Part shown: piece after piece, positions 1-8,610 of the stretch
How the letters are laid out: every line of letters begins with the position of its first letter
Numbering within the stretch: the first letter of the stretch is position 1
Notes under the pieces: model-generated
The model's input: the letters and a program-made list of their open reading frames with translations, nothing else
Databases searched by the model: none
What the model was told of the DNA's origin: nothing
Assembly (NCBI RefSeq): GCF_900215605.1
Contig: NZ_OBEL01000002.1
Span: forward strand, 1-64,000
Length of the DNA: 64,000 nt
Source: Cohaesibacter gelatinilyticus
GTDB taxonomy: Bacteria; Pseudomonadota; Alphaproteobacteria; Rhizobiales; Cohaesibacteraceae
Direction: 5' to 3'
Program-made: the position numbers and the translations under genes

Positions 1-74
1 TCGATTTTACAGGCGTCAACACCCGTATGCTGGCACATTACGATGCCGCGATGGGAGGACGGCAACCATCCCAT

Positions 75-497
75 CTACCGACTGATGTCGGTAGGATTTT
101 GCACGTGCCTTTCAAGGTACTGAAGTACAATATCTTCGGTAATAGCTCCGTTCGTGGTCGAAAAATATCCACGACCCCAAAAGTGCTTCCCCCAGTAGCG
201 TCTTTTAAGCTGGGGGAATTCTCGCTGCACCTTGTGAGAAGACCGCCCCTTCATTTTGCGCATGAGATCGCTCACCGACAGGTTTGGTGGAACAGATACG
301 AACATATGGACATGATCGAGAGAAAGTGCTCCATGGATGATTTCCACCCGGTTCTCAGAACAAACCTGTCTCAGAATCTCTCTCACACGCAATCGTATAT
401 CGCCAACCAAGACCTTGTAGCGATACTTGGTCGACCAGACCAAGTGATAACGATGGTAGAAAACGCAATGTTTGCCTTTGTCGTATTGCATGATCAT
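75..497 (-). CDS. tnpA: IS200/IS605 TnpA, Y1 HUH transposase
   Basis: This is a single-strand DNA transposase of 140 residues, full length for the family. The HUH metal-binding motif is seen at His62-Val63-His64 (within DHVHMFVSVP). The nucleophilic tyrosine is probably Tyr127, in the C-terminal helix (DIVLQYLERH). No tnpB-like partner is present, so this is the IS200 type. The ATG at 497 lies inside one arm of a perfect 27-bp inverted repeat; an in-frame ATG at 491 is an alternative start. In tnpA mRNA that repeat would fold over the translation start, so expression is probably very low. The frame looks intact. Confidence 0.92.
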   Translation of the reverse strand: MIMQYDKGKHCVFYHRYHLVWSTKYRYKVLVGDIRLRVREILRQVCSENRVEIIHGALSLDHVHMFVSVPPNLSVSDLMRKMKGRSSHKVQREFPQLKRRYWGKHFWGRGYFSTTNGAITEDIVLQYLERHVQNPTDISR

Positions 498-560
498 ACT
501 ATCCAGAAAAATGAACCTCTAATCCCATTGGGCGGTTCATTTTTCTGGATAGTATGATCA
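491..560. repeat. Perfect 27-bp inverted repeat at the tnpA start
   Basis: Positions 491-517 are the exact reverse complement of 534-560, separated by a 16-nt loop (518-533). In the tnpA transcript the hairpin would include the 5' leader and the start codon. Translation-blocking leader hairpins are known for IS200; a perfect 27-bp duplex is at the strong end of what would be expected. Confidence 0.9.
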
Positions 561-654
561 CCCTCATTTCCCTGCGCTGAAGCCAGCTCGTCTGAAGACG
601 AGGGGTTTAAACCCGAAAGTCGATACTAAAAGAGCATATCTCATTTGAGACGAA

Positions 655-686
655 AACGCCGGTTGGTCACCAATCGGCGTTTTTTG
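655..686 (+). terminator. Rho-independent terminator upstream of the thiE-like gene
   Basis: A 12-bp stem (one G-T pair) spans about 655-681 with a 3-nt loop and runs into a T tract at 680-685. No plus-strand gene lies between the IS and this site. It probably ends a gene located left of the window, which would place the IS between that gene and its terminator. A shorter T run on the other strand makes it weakly bidirectional. Confidence 0.8.
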
Positions 687-870
687 TTAGGCAAAAGCTT
701 GGAAAAATGGCCCCCTCTCCCTCCCTTGCGACAATTGCACTTGCACCCATGTCGGATATTGAGGATATCAGGATAACCAATTTTTGCCGCAATGGCCTGC
801 CATAGAGCCTTAACACCGGCTTTAAGAGAAGACTTGATAGGTCTTCCAATGCCAAGGACAAGATCGACCC

Positions 871-1506
871 ATGCAAAGCACACAAATCTATCTCATAACT
901 CCCAAACATATTGATCTGGAGATTTTTCCAGCTCAATTGAGCGAGGCAATCGCCGGAGGAGGCATTGCTGCTTTGCTGATCGATTGTGATGCCAAGCTTG
1001 ATACCGAATTGCAAAAAATTGCCCAGACCCTCGCTCCAATCGCCCAAGCAAAAGACATTGCAGTTGTCTTGCGTGGTGACAGTCGCATTGCAGGTCGCAC
1101 CAAATGCGATGGCCTGCATATTGACGGTGATCTGGAAGCCATTTCCGAGGGAGTCGAAGACTTCTCAAACCGCTTCATGACCGGGGCAGAGGGTACCAGC
1201 AAGCGCCATGAAGCCATGCAGCGTGGCGAAAGCGGCATTGATTACATCATGTTCGGCCGCCTTGATGCACCGGAAGAAGATGAGACTTATGCTCAACCCT
1301 TTGAAATGGCAGATTGGTGGTCAAGCTTGTTTGAAGTTCCAGCTGTAATCGTGTCTGGCTCGTCCATGAACAATTGCGAGCAAGCTGCCAAGGCTGGCAT
1401 AGAATTCATCGCCCTGCGCTCTGCAATCTGGAACCATGAACAAGGCCCTCGCCTTGCTATCCAGAAAGCCAACGGCATTCTTGCGCAATACGCCATCGAA
1501 GAATAA
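871..1506 (+). CDS. Thiamine phosphate synthase family protein (ThiE/TenI-like)
   Basis: This 211-residue protein matches the TIM-barrel ThiE/TenI fold in length and pattern. It has a GLHIDGD segment near residue 80, where ThiE has its GxHxGQ motif, a DYIMFG strand near 127, and a late glycine-rich strand (VIVSGSS) followed by IEFIALRSAIW. True ThiE joins HMP-pyrophosphate to thiazole phosphate. Several ThiE signature residues are altered here, so this may be a paralogue with another role. An AAGGA sequence precedes the ATG at 871. A SEL1 protein follows 30 nt downstream, probably in the same transcript. No TPP riboswitch is visible upstream. Confidence 0.75.
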   Translation: MQSTQIYLITPKHIDLEIFPAQLSEAIAGGGIAALLIDCDAKLDTELQKIAQTLAPIAQAKDIAVVLRGDSRIAGRTKCDGLHIDGDLEAISEGVEDFSNRFMTGAEGTSKRHEAMQRGESGIDYIMFGRLDAPEEDETYAQPFEMADWWSSLFEVPAVIVSGSSMNNCEQAAKAGIEFIALRSAIWNHEQGPRLAIQKANGILAQYAIEE

Positions 1507-1536
1507 CTGAGAGATAAGGGCAAATAAGGAAGATCC

Positions 1537-2568
1537 ATGCCAAAGCCTACCAAGACCATAGTCCGAGCAAGCAAGTATTCTCCCGCCCACCGGCACGCTG
1601 CGGGTCTGCTTGTCCTGTTACTGGTTGGCTTATCGTCTGTTCAATCTCTCTCAGCGCAGGAAGTTGGCAAGCCGACGGCACCGATCGAAATCGCCCCGAC
1701 AACCAATGCAAATCCGTTCAATGTGCCCGATGAGGAAACCTCTCCTGATGCACCTTATGATGCCTTTCAACGTGGACGTTATCTGAAAGCATTTGATCTT
1801 GCCATCAAATGGGCTGGTAGAGGCGATGCAGCCAGCCAGACATTGTTGGGAGAATTATACAAAAACGGACTTGGAATACCGCAAGACATCAAAGAGGCGG
1901 TCAAATGGTTTGAATTGGCAGCCGAAAATGGTGATCGCGAAGCACAATTCGCCCTTGGCCTTGCCTACGCCCGGGGCGAAGGCGTTGGACGCGATTTGGA
2001 AAAGGCTATTCAGCTTTTTGAAAAGGCCGCCGAGCAAAATCAAAAAGATGCACAATTCAATCTTGGTTACATCTATTTGCAAGGCCAAAGCCGTCGTCAG
2101 GATCTGACCAAGGCCATGGACCTGTTCACCAAGTCGGCCCAAGCTGGTCTGGCTGATGCCCAATATGCCCTCGCGTCTATCTATCAGTCAGATTTTCTGC
2201 CGGTCCCCAATTTGGATCAGGCAAGCTATTGGATGCAAAAGGCTGCTCAAAATGGTTTCGCTGACGCACAGCTTGAGCTTGGACTGATGCTATTCAAAGG
2301 CAAAGGCGTACAAAAGAATGAGCAAGCCGCAATTTCCTGGATAGCCCAAGCCGCCAACAACGGCAATATTCTGGCACAAAATCGTCTTGCACGCATTCTG
2401 GCACGTGGTCTTGGAACCAAAGCTGATCCCGTCACAGCAGCCAAATGGTATCTGCTCTCAAGAAGGGCGGGCAAAAAAGATGATTGGTTGGAGAATTTCT
2501 ACAACAATCTCTCCCCTGACCAACAGGCGAAAGCTCAGGTCCAACTGGAACAAAACAGCATCTGGTAA
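1537..2568 (+). CDS. Exported SEL1/TPR-repeat protein
   Basis: The 343-residue protein has a long positively charged N-terminus, a hydrophobic stretch (LLVLLLVGLSS) and a likely signal-peptidase site near residue 40 (SLSA-QE), so it is probably periplasmic. From about residue 90 to 320 it holds five to six SEL1 repeats of about 36 residues (for example LGELYKNGLGIPQD and LGLAYARGEGVGRD). Such repeats mediate protein contacts; no catalytic domain is seen. The ribosome-binding site AAGGAAG sits before ATG 1537. It lies between a ThiE-like gene and efp. The partner protein is unknown. Confidence 0.85.
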   Translation: MPKPTKTIVRASKYSPAHRHAAGLLVLLLVGLSSVQSLSAQEVGKPTAPIEIAPTTNANPFNVPDEETSPDAPYDAFQRGRYLKAFDLAIKWAGRGDAASQTLLGELYKNGLGIPQDIKEAVKWFELAAENGDREAQFALGLAYARGEGVGRDLEKAIQLFEKAAEQNQKDAQFNLGYIYLQGQSRRQDLTKAMDLFTKSAQAGLADAQYALASIYQSDFLPVPNLDQASYWMQKAAQNGFADAQLELGLMLFKGKGVQKNEQAAISWIAQAANNGNILAQNRLARILARGLGTKADPVTAAKWYLLSRRAGKKDDWLENFYNNLSPDQQAKAQVQLEQNSIW

Positions 2569-2793
2569 GCAGATCAACACAAGCAAACAATAGATTTCAT
2601 CATCCGGTTATGGGATATTTCGGCACCGATCTGCCCGATTTTTCGGGGCAAGCTGGAAAAAATCCAGCGTAAGTCTTGAAAAATCCTCGAGAGTGTGGTC
2701 CTAGGGCGGTAGACTTTTTTCTGTAAGATTTTTGCACGGCCCAGAGCTCCCTCCTGACGGAGGCCTATGGCCCTGCCAGCGAGATGACATATC

Positions 2794-3357
2794 ATGAAGA
2801 TCAATGGTAACGAAATTCGCCCCGGTAACGTGATCGAACATCAGGGTACCATCTGGGTTGCGGTAAAAATCAATGCGGTGAAACCCGGCAAAGGCGGTGC
2901 ATTTGCACAGGTAGAGTTCAAGAATCTCATTGACGGACGCAAACTCAACGAGCGTTTCCGCGCAACCGAAACCGTAGAGCGAATTCGTCTTGAGCAAAAA
3001 GATTTCACCTATCTCTATGAAGAAGGTGAGAATCTGGTCTTCATGGATACCGAAACCTATGAACAGCTCGAACTCAACAAGGACTTTGTTGGTGAACGCG
3101 CAGCATTCCTGCAAGACGGCATGGCCGTCGTCGTGGAACTGCATGAAGAACGCCCTATCGGCATTCAGCTTCCAGATCAGGTAACCCTGGAAGTAACCGA
3201 GACCGAACCTACCATCAAAGGCCAGACCCAGTCTTCCTCCTACAAGCCTGCAATGCTGGATAACGGCGTTCGTTGTATGGTGCCTCCATTCATCACCACT
3301 GGTGAAAAAATTGTCGTTGATACCAACGAAATCACCTATGTGCGCCGTGCCGACTAG
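2794..3357 (+). CDS. efp: Translation elongation factor P
   Basis: EF-P binds between the ribosomal P and E sites and relieves stalling at consecutive prolines. The 187-residue protein has the three beta-barrel domains of the family: the KOW-like N-terminal domain, the central OB domain and the C-terminal OB domain. The modifiable loop reads KPGKGGA with Lys33 at the tip, equivalent to the lysine that is beta-lysylated in E. coli; no modification enzymes are encoded here. Its 225-nt leader contains a short CCTCC/GGAGG hairpin. A hairpin terminator follows at 3380, so it is probably transcribed separately from suhB. Confidence 0.97.
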   Translation: MKINGNEIRPGNVIEHQGTIWVAVKINAVKPGKGGAFAQVEFKNLIDGRKLNERFRATETVERIRLEQKDFTYLYEEGENLVFMDTETYEQLELNKDFVGERAAFLQDGMAVVVELHEERPIGIQLPDQVTLEVTETEPTIKGQTQSSSYKPAMLDNGVRCMVPPFITTGEKIVVDTNEITYVRRAD

Positions 3358-3379
3358 GCTCTAACGACTTTCAATTCTT

Positions 3380-3433
3380 AGCCATGCGCAGCGCTCGGAG
3401 TGACGAGATGCAGCGCATGGCTTTTCCCTTTTA
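3380..3433 (+). terminator. Terminator after efp
   Basis: A 10-bp stem (3380-3389 with 3413-3422) closes a loop of about 23 nt and is followed by a T-rich tail. It separates efp from the downstream phosphatase gene. Confidence 0.7.
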
Positions 3434-3451
3434 GACAAGGACATATACCAC

Positions 3452-4246
3452 ATGGCCCGTTCAGCCCTTCTCAACGTCATGGTCCAGGCCGCTATGAAAG
3501 CTGGCCGTCGTCTGTCTCGCGATTTTGGCGAACTGGAAAACCTGCAGGTCTCTCGCAAGGGCCCTGGTGACTTTGTTTCCAATGCCGATTATCAGGCCGA
3601 AAAAATCCTGCGCGAAGAATTGCAGAAAGGCCGCCCGAATTTCGGCTTCCTGATGGAAGAAAGCGGCGCGGAAGAAGGTTTGGACAAAAGCCATACCTGG
3701 ATCGTGGATCCACTGGATGGCACCACCAACTTTCTGCATGGCATACCGATGTTTGCCATTTCCATTGCCTTGAAGCATGAAGATAAGATCATCGCCGCCG
3801 TAATCTACAACCCGGCAACCGATGATCTTTTTACCGCCGAACGTGGCCGCGGAGCTTTCCTCAATGATCGCCGCATGCGTGTCGCAAATCGTGAAGATTT
3901 CAATGATTGTGTGGTCGCAACCGGTGTACCGCATCTTGGCCGCGGCAAGCACAAGGACTATCTGGGTCAGCTTGAAGCAGTAATGGCCGATGTCTCCGGC
4001 ATTCGCCGCATGGGTGCTGCTTCTCTTGATCTGGCATATGTGGCGGCAGGTCGCTTTGATGGTTATTGGGAAGAATATCTCAATGCCTGGGATATAGCGG
4101 CAGGCATCCTCATGGTCCGCGAAGCCGGTGGTTTTGTCACCGATATCAAAGGTGGTGACAAGATGCTGGAAAACGGCACCATCGTCGCGGGCAATGAGAC
4201 CATCCGTAAATATATCATGCGCAACCTCAAGCGTGCGCAAGGATAA
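3452..4246 (+). CDS. suhB: Inositol monophosphatase family protein (SuhB-like)
   Basis: This is a Mg-dependent, Li-sensitive-type phosphatase of 264 residues, the usual length. Both signature motifs are intact: DPLDGTTNF near residues 88-96 (metal ligands) and WDIAAGILMVREAGG near residue 214. The upstream MEESG supplies the usual acidic ligand. Family members hydrolyse inositol-1-phosphate and related sugar phosphates; SuhB also has an RNA-related role in E. coli. The true substrate here cannot be told from sequence. A strong terminator follows at 4364. Confidence 0.93.
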   Translation: MARSALLNVMVQAAMKAGRRLSRDFGELENLQVSRKGPGDFVSNADYQAEKILREELQKGRPNFGFLMEESGAEEGLDKSHTWIVDPLDGTTNFLHGIPMFAISIALKHEDKIIAAVIYNPATDDLFTAERGRGAFLNDRRMRVANREDFNDCVVATGVPHLGRGKHKDYLGQLEAVMADVSGIRRMGAASLDLAYVAAGRFDGYWEEYLNAWDIAAGILMVREAGGFVTDIKGGDKMLENGTIVAGNETIRKYIMRNLKRAQG

Positions 4247-4363
4247 CCAGAACAAACCTATTGCAAAGCAACACCAAAACCCGGCACAACCCGTTTTTGG
4301 TGTGGGTCCGACAAAATTTCAATTTTGCTGCTTCGCAACCGGTGAAAAACGAGCTATGTCTTT

Positions 4364-4398
4364 AAGGGTCGGATTGAGTCTCAATCCGGCCCTTTTTT
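4364..4398 (+). terminator. Terminator after suhB
   Basis: A 13-bp stem with one G-T pair (4364-4376 with 4382-4394) and a 5-nt loop leads into six T residues. It ends about 40 nt before the MotA-like gene. Confidence 0.9.
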
Positions 4399-4438
4399 CG
4401 ATGCAGGCTTCGGCAAAACCGCGAAAAGTTGGACAAAG

Positions 4439-5476
4439 ATGACTGATGTAGATCCCTACAAGCTTGCCAGCCCACAGCGTTATATGTGGCGCATGCTGAT
4501 TTTTATCGGTGCAGCGGCTTTTATTCCTCTCATCCTGTATCGCCAGATCATTGAGGCTTTTTGGGCCAACCCTTTGCTGAATTCGATGATTTTCATCGTA
4601 CTCGGAGTTGGCATCTTTCTGGCCTTGCGACAAGTTGTCCGACTATTTCGAGAGGTCAAATGGGTTAATAATTTTCGGCTCGGAGATCCCGGGTTGGAAG
4701 TTGCACGTCCTCCAATTTTGCTGGCCCCCATGGCAACATTGCTTGGGGATCGAGTTGGTCGCATGGCAATTGATACATCCACCATGCGTTCCATTCTCGA
4801 CTCCATCGGGATGCGCCTGGATGAAGCACGTGATATCTCGCGCTACCTCACTGGCCTTTTGGTTTTTCTTGGCTTGCTCGGCACATTCTGGGGCCTCTTG
4901 CAAACAGTAAGTTCAGTTGGCGACGTCATTCGCTCTCTCTCGGTTGCCTCCAACGATGTGGGTGTCGTGTTCGAGGATCTGAAAGCCGGTCTTGAAGCCC
5001 CTTTGCAGGGCATGGGCACAGCCTTCTCATCCTCTCTGTTTGGTCTTTCTGGTTCCCTTGTCCTCGGTTTTCTGGATCTGCAAGCAGGCCAGGCCCAAAC
5101 CCGGTTCTACACCAATCTCGAAGATTGGCTATCCACGGTCACCGATATCCGCTCCGATGATCTGACTGATCCACTGGCAGCACGCAACAATGGAGCTGGT
5201 ACAGCCACGTTGCCAAACGACCAACTGGTTCGCTCTCTGGAGCAGCTGACAGCCAAGCTCGACAATTTGCCAGCAGCTGACGCCAGCAGTGGACGCAACG
5301 CCAACAATGCCATGGCCAATCTGGCGGAAGGCATTCAGGGACTTGTGCAACATATACGCTCCGAACAGCAATTGATGCGCGACTGGGCCGACCAGCAGTC
5401 CACTCAACAGCAGGACATCAAGCAGCTTTTGGAACGTCTGGACAGTGTCCTTTCCCAATCCGACGGCCAGGAATAA
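4439..5476 (+). CDS. MotA/TolQ/ExbB-type proton channel protein, uncharacterised
   Basis: The 345-residue membrane protein has four predicted helices, near residues 18-40, 47-66, 137-160 and 187-212. The last two carry the glycine-rich MotA/TolQ/ExbB core (LLGTFWGLLQTV and GMGTAFSSSLFGLSGSLVLGF). A C-terminal cytoplasmic tail of about 100 residues (after ~245) is probably helical. It lacks the large MotA cytoplasmic loop. Its start lies 12 nt upstream of nothing else but a terminator, and its stop is 12 nt before a gene for an OmpA-type partner. Together they probably form a 5:2 rotary, ion-driven unit. It is not an obvious flagellar stator, Tol or TonB system. Confidence 0.85.
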   Translation: MTDVDPYKLASPQRYMWRMLIFIGAAAFIPLILYRQIIEAFWANPLLNSMIFIVLGVGIFLALRQVVRLFREVKWVNNFRLGDPGLEVARPPILLAPMATLLGDRVGRMAIDTSTMRSILDSIGMRLDEARDISRYLTGLLVFLGLLGTFWGLLQTVSSVGDVIRSLSVASNDVGVVFEDLKAGLEAPLQGMGTAFSSSLFGLSGSLVLGFLDLQAGQAQTRFYTNLEDWLSTVTDIRSDDLTDPLAARNNGAGTATLPNDQLVRSLEQLTAKLDNLPAADASSGRNANNAMANLAEGIQGLVQHIRSEQQLMRDWADQQSTQQQDIKQLLERLDSVLSQSDGQE

Positions 5477-5488
5477 GGGACAGCTTCC

Positions 5489-6517
5489 ATGGGTTTGTCA
5501 CGCAACAGACGCAATGATCCAAGGGCCGATTACTGGCCAGGATTTGTTGATGCCATGGCAACCTTGCTGTTGGTACTCATTTTCCTGCTAACCGTGTTCA
5601 TGGTCGCACAATTCTTCCTCAGCCAGGAAATCTCCGGCAAGGACACAGTTCTGAACAAACTCAATAACCAGATTGCTGAACTGACCGAATTACTGGCTCT
5701 CGAGCGCGCAGGCAAGCAGGATCTGGAAGGCTCACTGCTCACCTTGCAATCCAATCTCTCCAGTACGGAAGCCTCGAGAGATCGCTTGCTCACCCAGTTG
5801 GAAGCCCAGGCCGGCGACAAGGATAGCGCCGGAGGCCAGATTGCTGCCCTGAGCAAATCTTTGGAAAGCGAAAAGGTTATCTCCCAGCGAGCTTTGGCCC
5901 AGGTGGAATTGCTCAATCAACAAATTTCTGCACTACGCCGCCAGATCGCAGCCTTGGAAGATGCTCTGGAGGCATCCGAGACACGTGATCGCGAAAGCCA
6001 GACCAAGATTGCCAGCCTCGGCAAGCGTCTCAATATCGCTCTGGCCCAGCGCGTGCAGGAGTTGAACCGCTATCGCTCGGACTTCTTTGGCCGTCTACGC
6101 GAGATCCTGTCCCAACGTTCCGATATCCGTGTGGTTGGTGACCGTTTTGTCTTCCAATCAGAAGTTCTGTTTCCTTCAGGAGCGGACAACATGAAATCTG
6201 AGGGCAAGGCCGAGCTTGATCGTCTGGCAGAGGCTATTTTGGAGCTGAGCCGCGAAATCCCTGAAGAGATCAACTGGGTTCTACGGATTGATGGTCACAC
6301 CGATGCACGCCCAATCAACTCCGCACGCTTCCCATCCAACTGGGAACTGTCTACCGCGCGTGCCATTTCCGTTGTGAAGTATCTGATCTCCAAAGGCGTA
6401 CCGCCAACCCGGCTGGTCGCTGCAGGTTTTGGCGAATTCCAGCCGCTTGAAGAGGGCGAGAGCGAAGAAGCTCTGCGTAAGAATCGCCGCATCGAACTGA
6501 AACTCACCCAGAGCTAA
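5489..6517 (+). CDS. MotB-like protein: one TM, coiled coil, OmpA domain
   Basis: This is the likely partner of the preceding channel gene. The 342-residue protein has a short cytoplasmic N-terminus and one TM helix with an acidic residue at its base (Asp21 in FVDAMATLLLVLIFLLTVFM), the position of the ion-binding Asp of MotB. A long heptad-rich coiled coil covers about residues 50-195. The C-terminal OmpA peptidoglycan-binding domain includes DGHTDARP near 267 and the NRRIELKL end. The layout resembles MotB and also ZorB of Zorya defence, but no zorC/D/E genes are near. The downstream ABC gene converges on it. Confidence 0.87.
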   Translation: MGLSRNRRNDPRADYWPGFVDAMATLLLVLIFLLTVFMVAQFFLSQEISGKDTVLNKLNNQIAELTELLALERAGKQDLEGSLLTLQSNLSSTEASRDRLLTQLEAQAGDKDSAGGQIAALSKSLESEKVISQRALAQVELLNQQISALRRQIAALEDALEASETRDRESQTKIASLGKRLNIALAQRVQELNRYRSDFFGRLREILSQRSDIRVVGDRFVFQSEVLFPSGADNMKSEGKAELDRLAEAILELSREIPEEINWVLRIDGHTDARPINSARFPSNWELSTARAISVVKYLISKGVPPTRLVAAGFGEFQPLEEGESEEALRKNRRIELKLTQS

Positions 6518-6538
6518 CCATTGGCCTACTTTTGAGGA

Positions 6539-8335
6539 TCAGGAGACTGTTGCAGCCTCTTCAATCCGCTCTTCATAGCCGAACTGCAAACGCGCCAGAC
6601 GAGCGTAGAGACCGCCTTTGGCAATCAGGCCTTCATGATTGCCCTCTTCGATCAGGCGCCCCTGATCAAGAACCAGAATGCGGTCGGCTTTCTTCACGGT
6701 CGCCAGGCGGTGAGCAATTACCAATGTGGTGCGCCCGACCATCAATTCATTCAACGCTTCCTGCACCAGTTCTTCGCTTTCAGCATCCAGAGCTGATGTA
6801 GCCTCATCAAGCAGCAATAACGGCGCATCTTTCAGAATCGCACGAGCAATGGCCAGACGCTGTCGCTGACCACCGGAGAGCATCACACCGCGCTCGCCAA
6901 CGGACGTCTCATAACCATCACCGAGATGCTGGATAAATTCATGAGCATGAGCAGCTTTGGCAGCACTTTCAATTTCCGTTCTGTCTGCTTCTTGTCGCCC
7001 CATGGCAATATTCTCAGCCACTGACATGGCAAAAACCACAGGTTCCTGCGGAACCATGGCCATGGCATGACGAAGAGAGGCCAGATCAAGGGTGCGTATC
7101 TCCTCGCCACCGATCCTGATCATGCCATCGCTCAAATCATAGAAACGCATCAGCAATTGAAAGAGAGTGGACTTGCCCGCACCAGATGGTCCGACGATAG
7201 CAACCGTCTCACCTGCCTTGATCGAAAAACTCAGATCCTTGAGGATTTCCTTTTCAGGATGGCCGGGGTAGGCAAAGCCAACATCATCGAAGTGCACATC
7301 AAGCTTCTGATCTGCTACCAAATGGCGCCCCTCAGCCGGACTCTCAATCATCACCTTTTCATCCAGCAGCTCAAACAAGCGCTCAGCGGCACCAGAAGCT
7401 TGAGAGATTTCACCCCAAACCTCGCTCATGCCACCAAGGCCAGCAGCTGCCAGCATAGAATAGAGAACAAATTGGCTAAGCGCCCCGGCAGACAAATTGC
7501 CTGCTGCTACATCCTGGGCTGCAAACCACAAAACACCGATGATGGAGGAGAAGATCACAAAGATGGCAAAGGCCGTCAACACAGCCCGTGCCTGCACCGA
7601 TTTCTGCGCGGCTTCAAAGGCCTCCTCGATTCGCGCTGAGAAAAAACCTCGTGCTCTCTTTTCCTGACCAAAAGCTTGCAAGATTCGCATCGCACCTATG
7701 GCTTCAGTCGCAAAGGCAGAGCTATCCGCCAGGCGATCTTGCGCAAAACGCTGCCGTCCGCGAACCCAGCGTCCAAGAGCCACCATGGGCAGAACAATGA
7801 AAGGCAGAGCCGCCAACACCATGGCCGACATGGACGGACTGGTATATACCATCATCGCTCCGGCCCCGACAAAGAGCAGAAAGTTACGCAATGCCATGGA
7901 AGCACTTGCTCCAACCGCGGATTTGATCTGTGTGGCATCGGCGGTCAGACGGGAAATCACCTCTCCTGAACGGGCCTGATCATAGAAATGCGGGGAAAGA
8001 AGCGTCAGCTTGGAGAAAACATCAGAGCGCAGATCATTGACCACCCGCTCGCCCAGAACAATAACAAAGTAATAGCGAAGTGCGCTGCCCAACGCCAAAA
8101 AGACCACGACCAGGAGCAGCCATCCTGCATACTGATCGACAAAGCCGATATCTCCCTGACTCAAGCCCTGATCCACCAATCCCCGTACAAAGGTTGGCAA
8201 GGACAGGGTTGCACCAGAAGCAAGCAAAAGCGAGAATAGCGCCATAAGCACCAGTCTTTTATACCGCAAGGCATAAGGAGCCAACCGCATCAAGGGTTGG
8301 AAAGAGCGCGCATTGGACGCGGCTTTCTTGGTCAT
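6539..8335 (-). CDS. MsbA-like ABC exporter (fused TM and ATPase domains)
   Basis: This is a half-transporter of about 598 residues: six TM helices (type I exporter fold) in the first ~320 residues, then one ATPase domain. The ATPase has Walker A GPSGAGKST, signature LSGGQRQRLAIARAIL, Walker B LLLLDEATSALD and the H-loop IAHRLATV. It works as a homodimer in the inner membrane. Lipid A flipping is known for MsbA, but related exporters move drugs or lipids, so the substrate is open. The start chosen is ATG 8335 (MTKKAASNARS); a longer frame to 8386 exists but adds an unlikely N-terminus. Confidence 0.92.
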   Translation of the reverse strand: MTKKAASNARSFQPLMRLAPYALRYKRLVLMALFSLLLASGATLSLPTFVRGLVDQGLSQGDIGFVDQYAGWLLLVVVFLALGSALRYYFVIVLGERVVNDLRSDVFSKLTLLSPHFYDQARSGEVISRLTADATQIKSAVGASASMALRNFLLFVGAGAMMVYTSPSMSAMVLAALPFIVLPMVALGRWVRGRQRFAQDRLADSSAFATEAIGAMRILQAFGQEKRARGFFSARIEEAFEAAQKSVQARAVLTAFAIFVIFSSIIGVLWFAAQDVAAGNLSAGALSQFVLYSMLAAAGLGGMSEVWGEISQASGAAERLFELLDEKVMIESPAEGRHLVADQKLDVHFDDVGFAYPGHPEKEILKDLSFSIKAGETVAIVGPSGAGKSTLFQLLMRFYDLSDGMIRIGGEEIRTLDLASLRHAMAMVPQEPVVFAMSVAENIAMGRQEADRTEIESAAKAAHAHEFIQHLGDGYETSVGERGVMLSGGQRQRLAIARAILKDAPLLLLDEATSALDAESEELVQEALNELMVGRTTLVIAHRLATVKKADRILVLDQGRLIEEGNHEGLIAKGGLYARLARLQFGYEERIEEAATVS

Positions 8336-8492
8336 GAAAATTCCCGCTGGTTTGGCATAAAGCATAAATGATGGACTTAACCCCAAATGAGGCCCAACAT
8401 GGTCCGGCTATACGCATTTTTCTGACTCAAGATAGGTTACAGGCTTGTATATCTCAACAGCCTGCGCTATAGGGTCCATCAAATTATTTTGC

Positions 8493-8520
8493 GGCTGTGC
8501 GGCGGCCTACGCCCGCAGCC
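8493..8520 (+). other. Possible structured leader of rpmE
   Basis: A GC-rich stem with short internal mismatches (CGGCTG pairing with CAGCCG at its base) lies about 90 nt before the rpmE start. Leader structures that bind L31 or other ribosomal proteins are plausible but not established for this sequence. Confidence 0.3.
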
Positions 8521-8610
8521 GAAACTTTTGGATCAGTTCGCCCTAGTGATCACCTCTTGGAATAGAGGATACGGACGCGGCCTGAGGCCCAGTATTAAGG
8601 ACATCCGACG

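Larger units (their letters stand above)
71..612 (-). mobile_element. IS200/IS605-family insertion sequence (approximate ends)
   Basis: A single tnpA gene on the minus strand is bracketed by small subterminal hairpins, as in IS200/IS605 elements, which have no terminal inverted repeats. On the right-end side an 8-bp stem (75-82 with 87-94) overlaps the tnpA stop codon. On the left-end side a 7-bp stem (587-593 with 596-602) is followed by a GGGGTTTAAACCC-like tail. A further perfect 27-bp inverted repeat (491-517 with 534-560) surrounds the tnpA start. The exact cleavage sites cannot be fixed from one copy, so the limits are approximate. Confidence 0.75.

Noticed and set aside
30-48. Sigma-54-like promoter (TGGCAC then TGC)
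   Set aside because: The spacing between the GG and GC elements is one base off, and no suitable gene follows.
687-870. Possible TPP riboswitch before the ThiE-like gene
   Set aside because: The conserved CTGAGA and ACCTGA elements of the THI box are not present.
641-1119. Minus-strand frames at 641-883 and 667-1119
   Set aside because: No family pattern, no ribosome site, and they overlap the terminator and the ThiE-like gene.
3461-4255. 264-codon frame opposite suhB
   Set aside because: Antisense shadow of a fully motif-complete phosphatase gene.
4439-6517. Zorya defence system (ZorAB)
   Set aside because: Only the general MotA/MotB-like layout agrees. No ZorC, ZorD or ZorE genes and no other defence genes are near.
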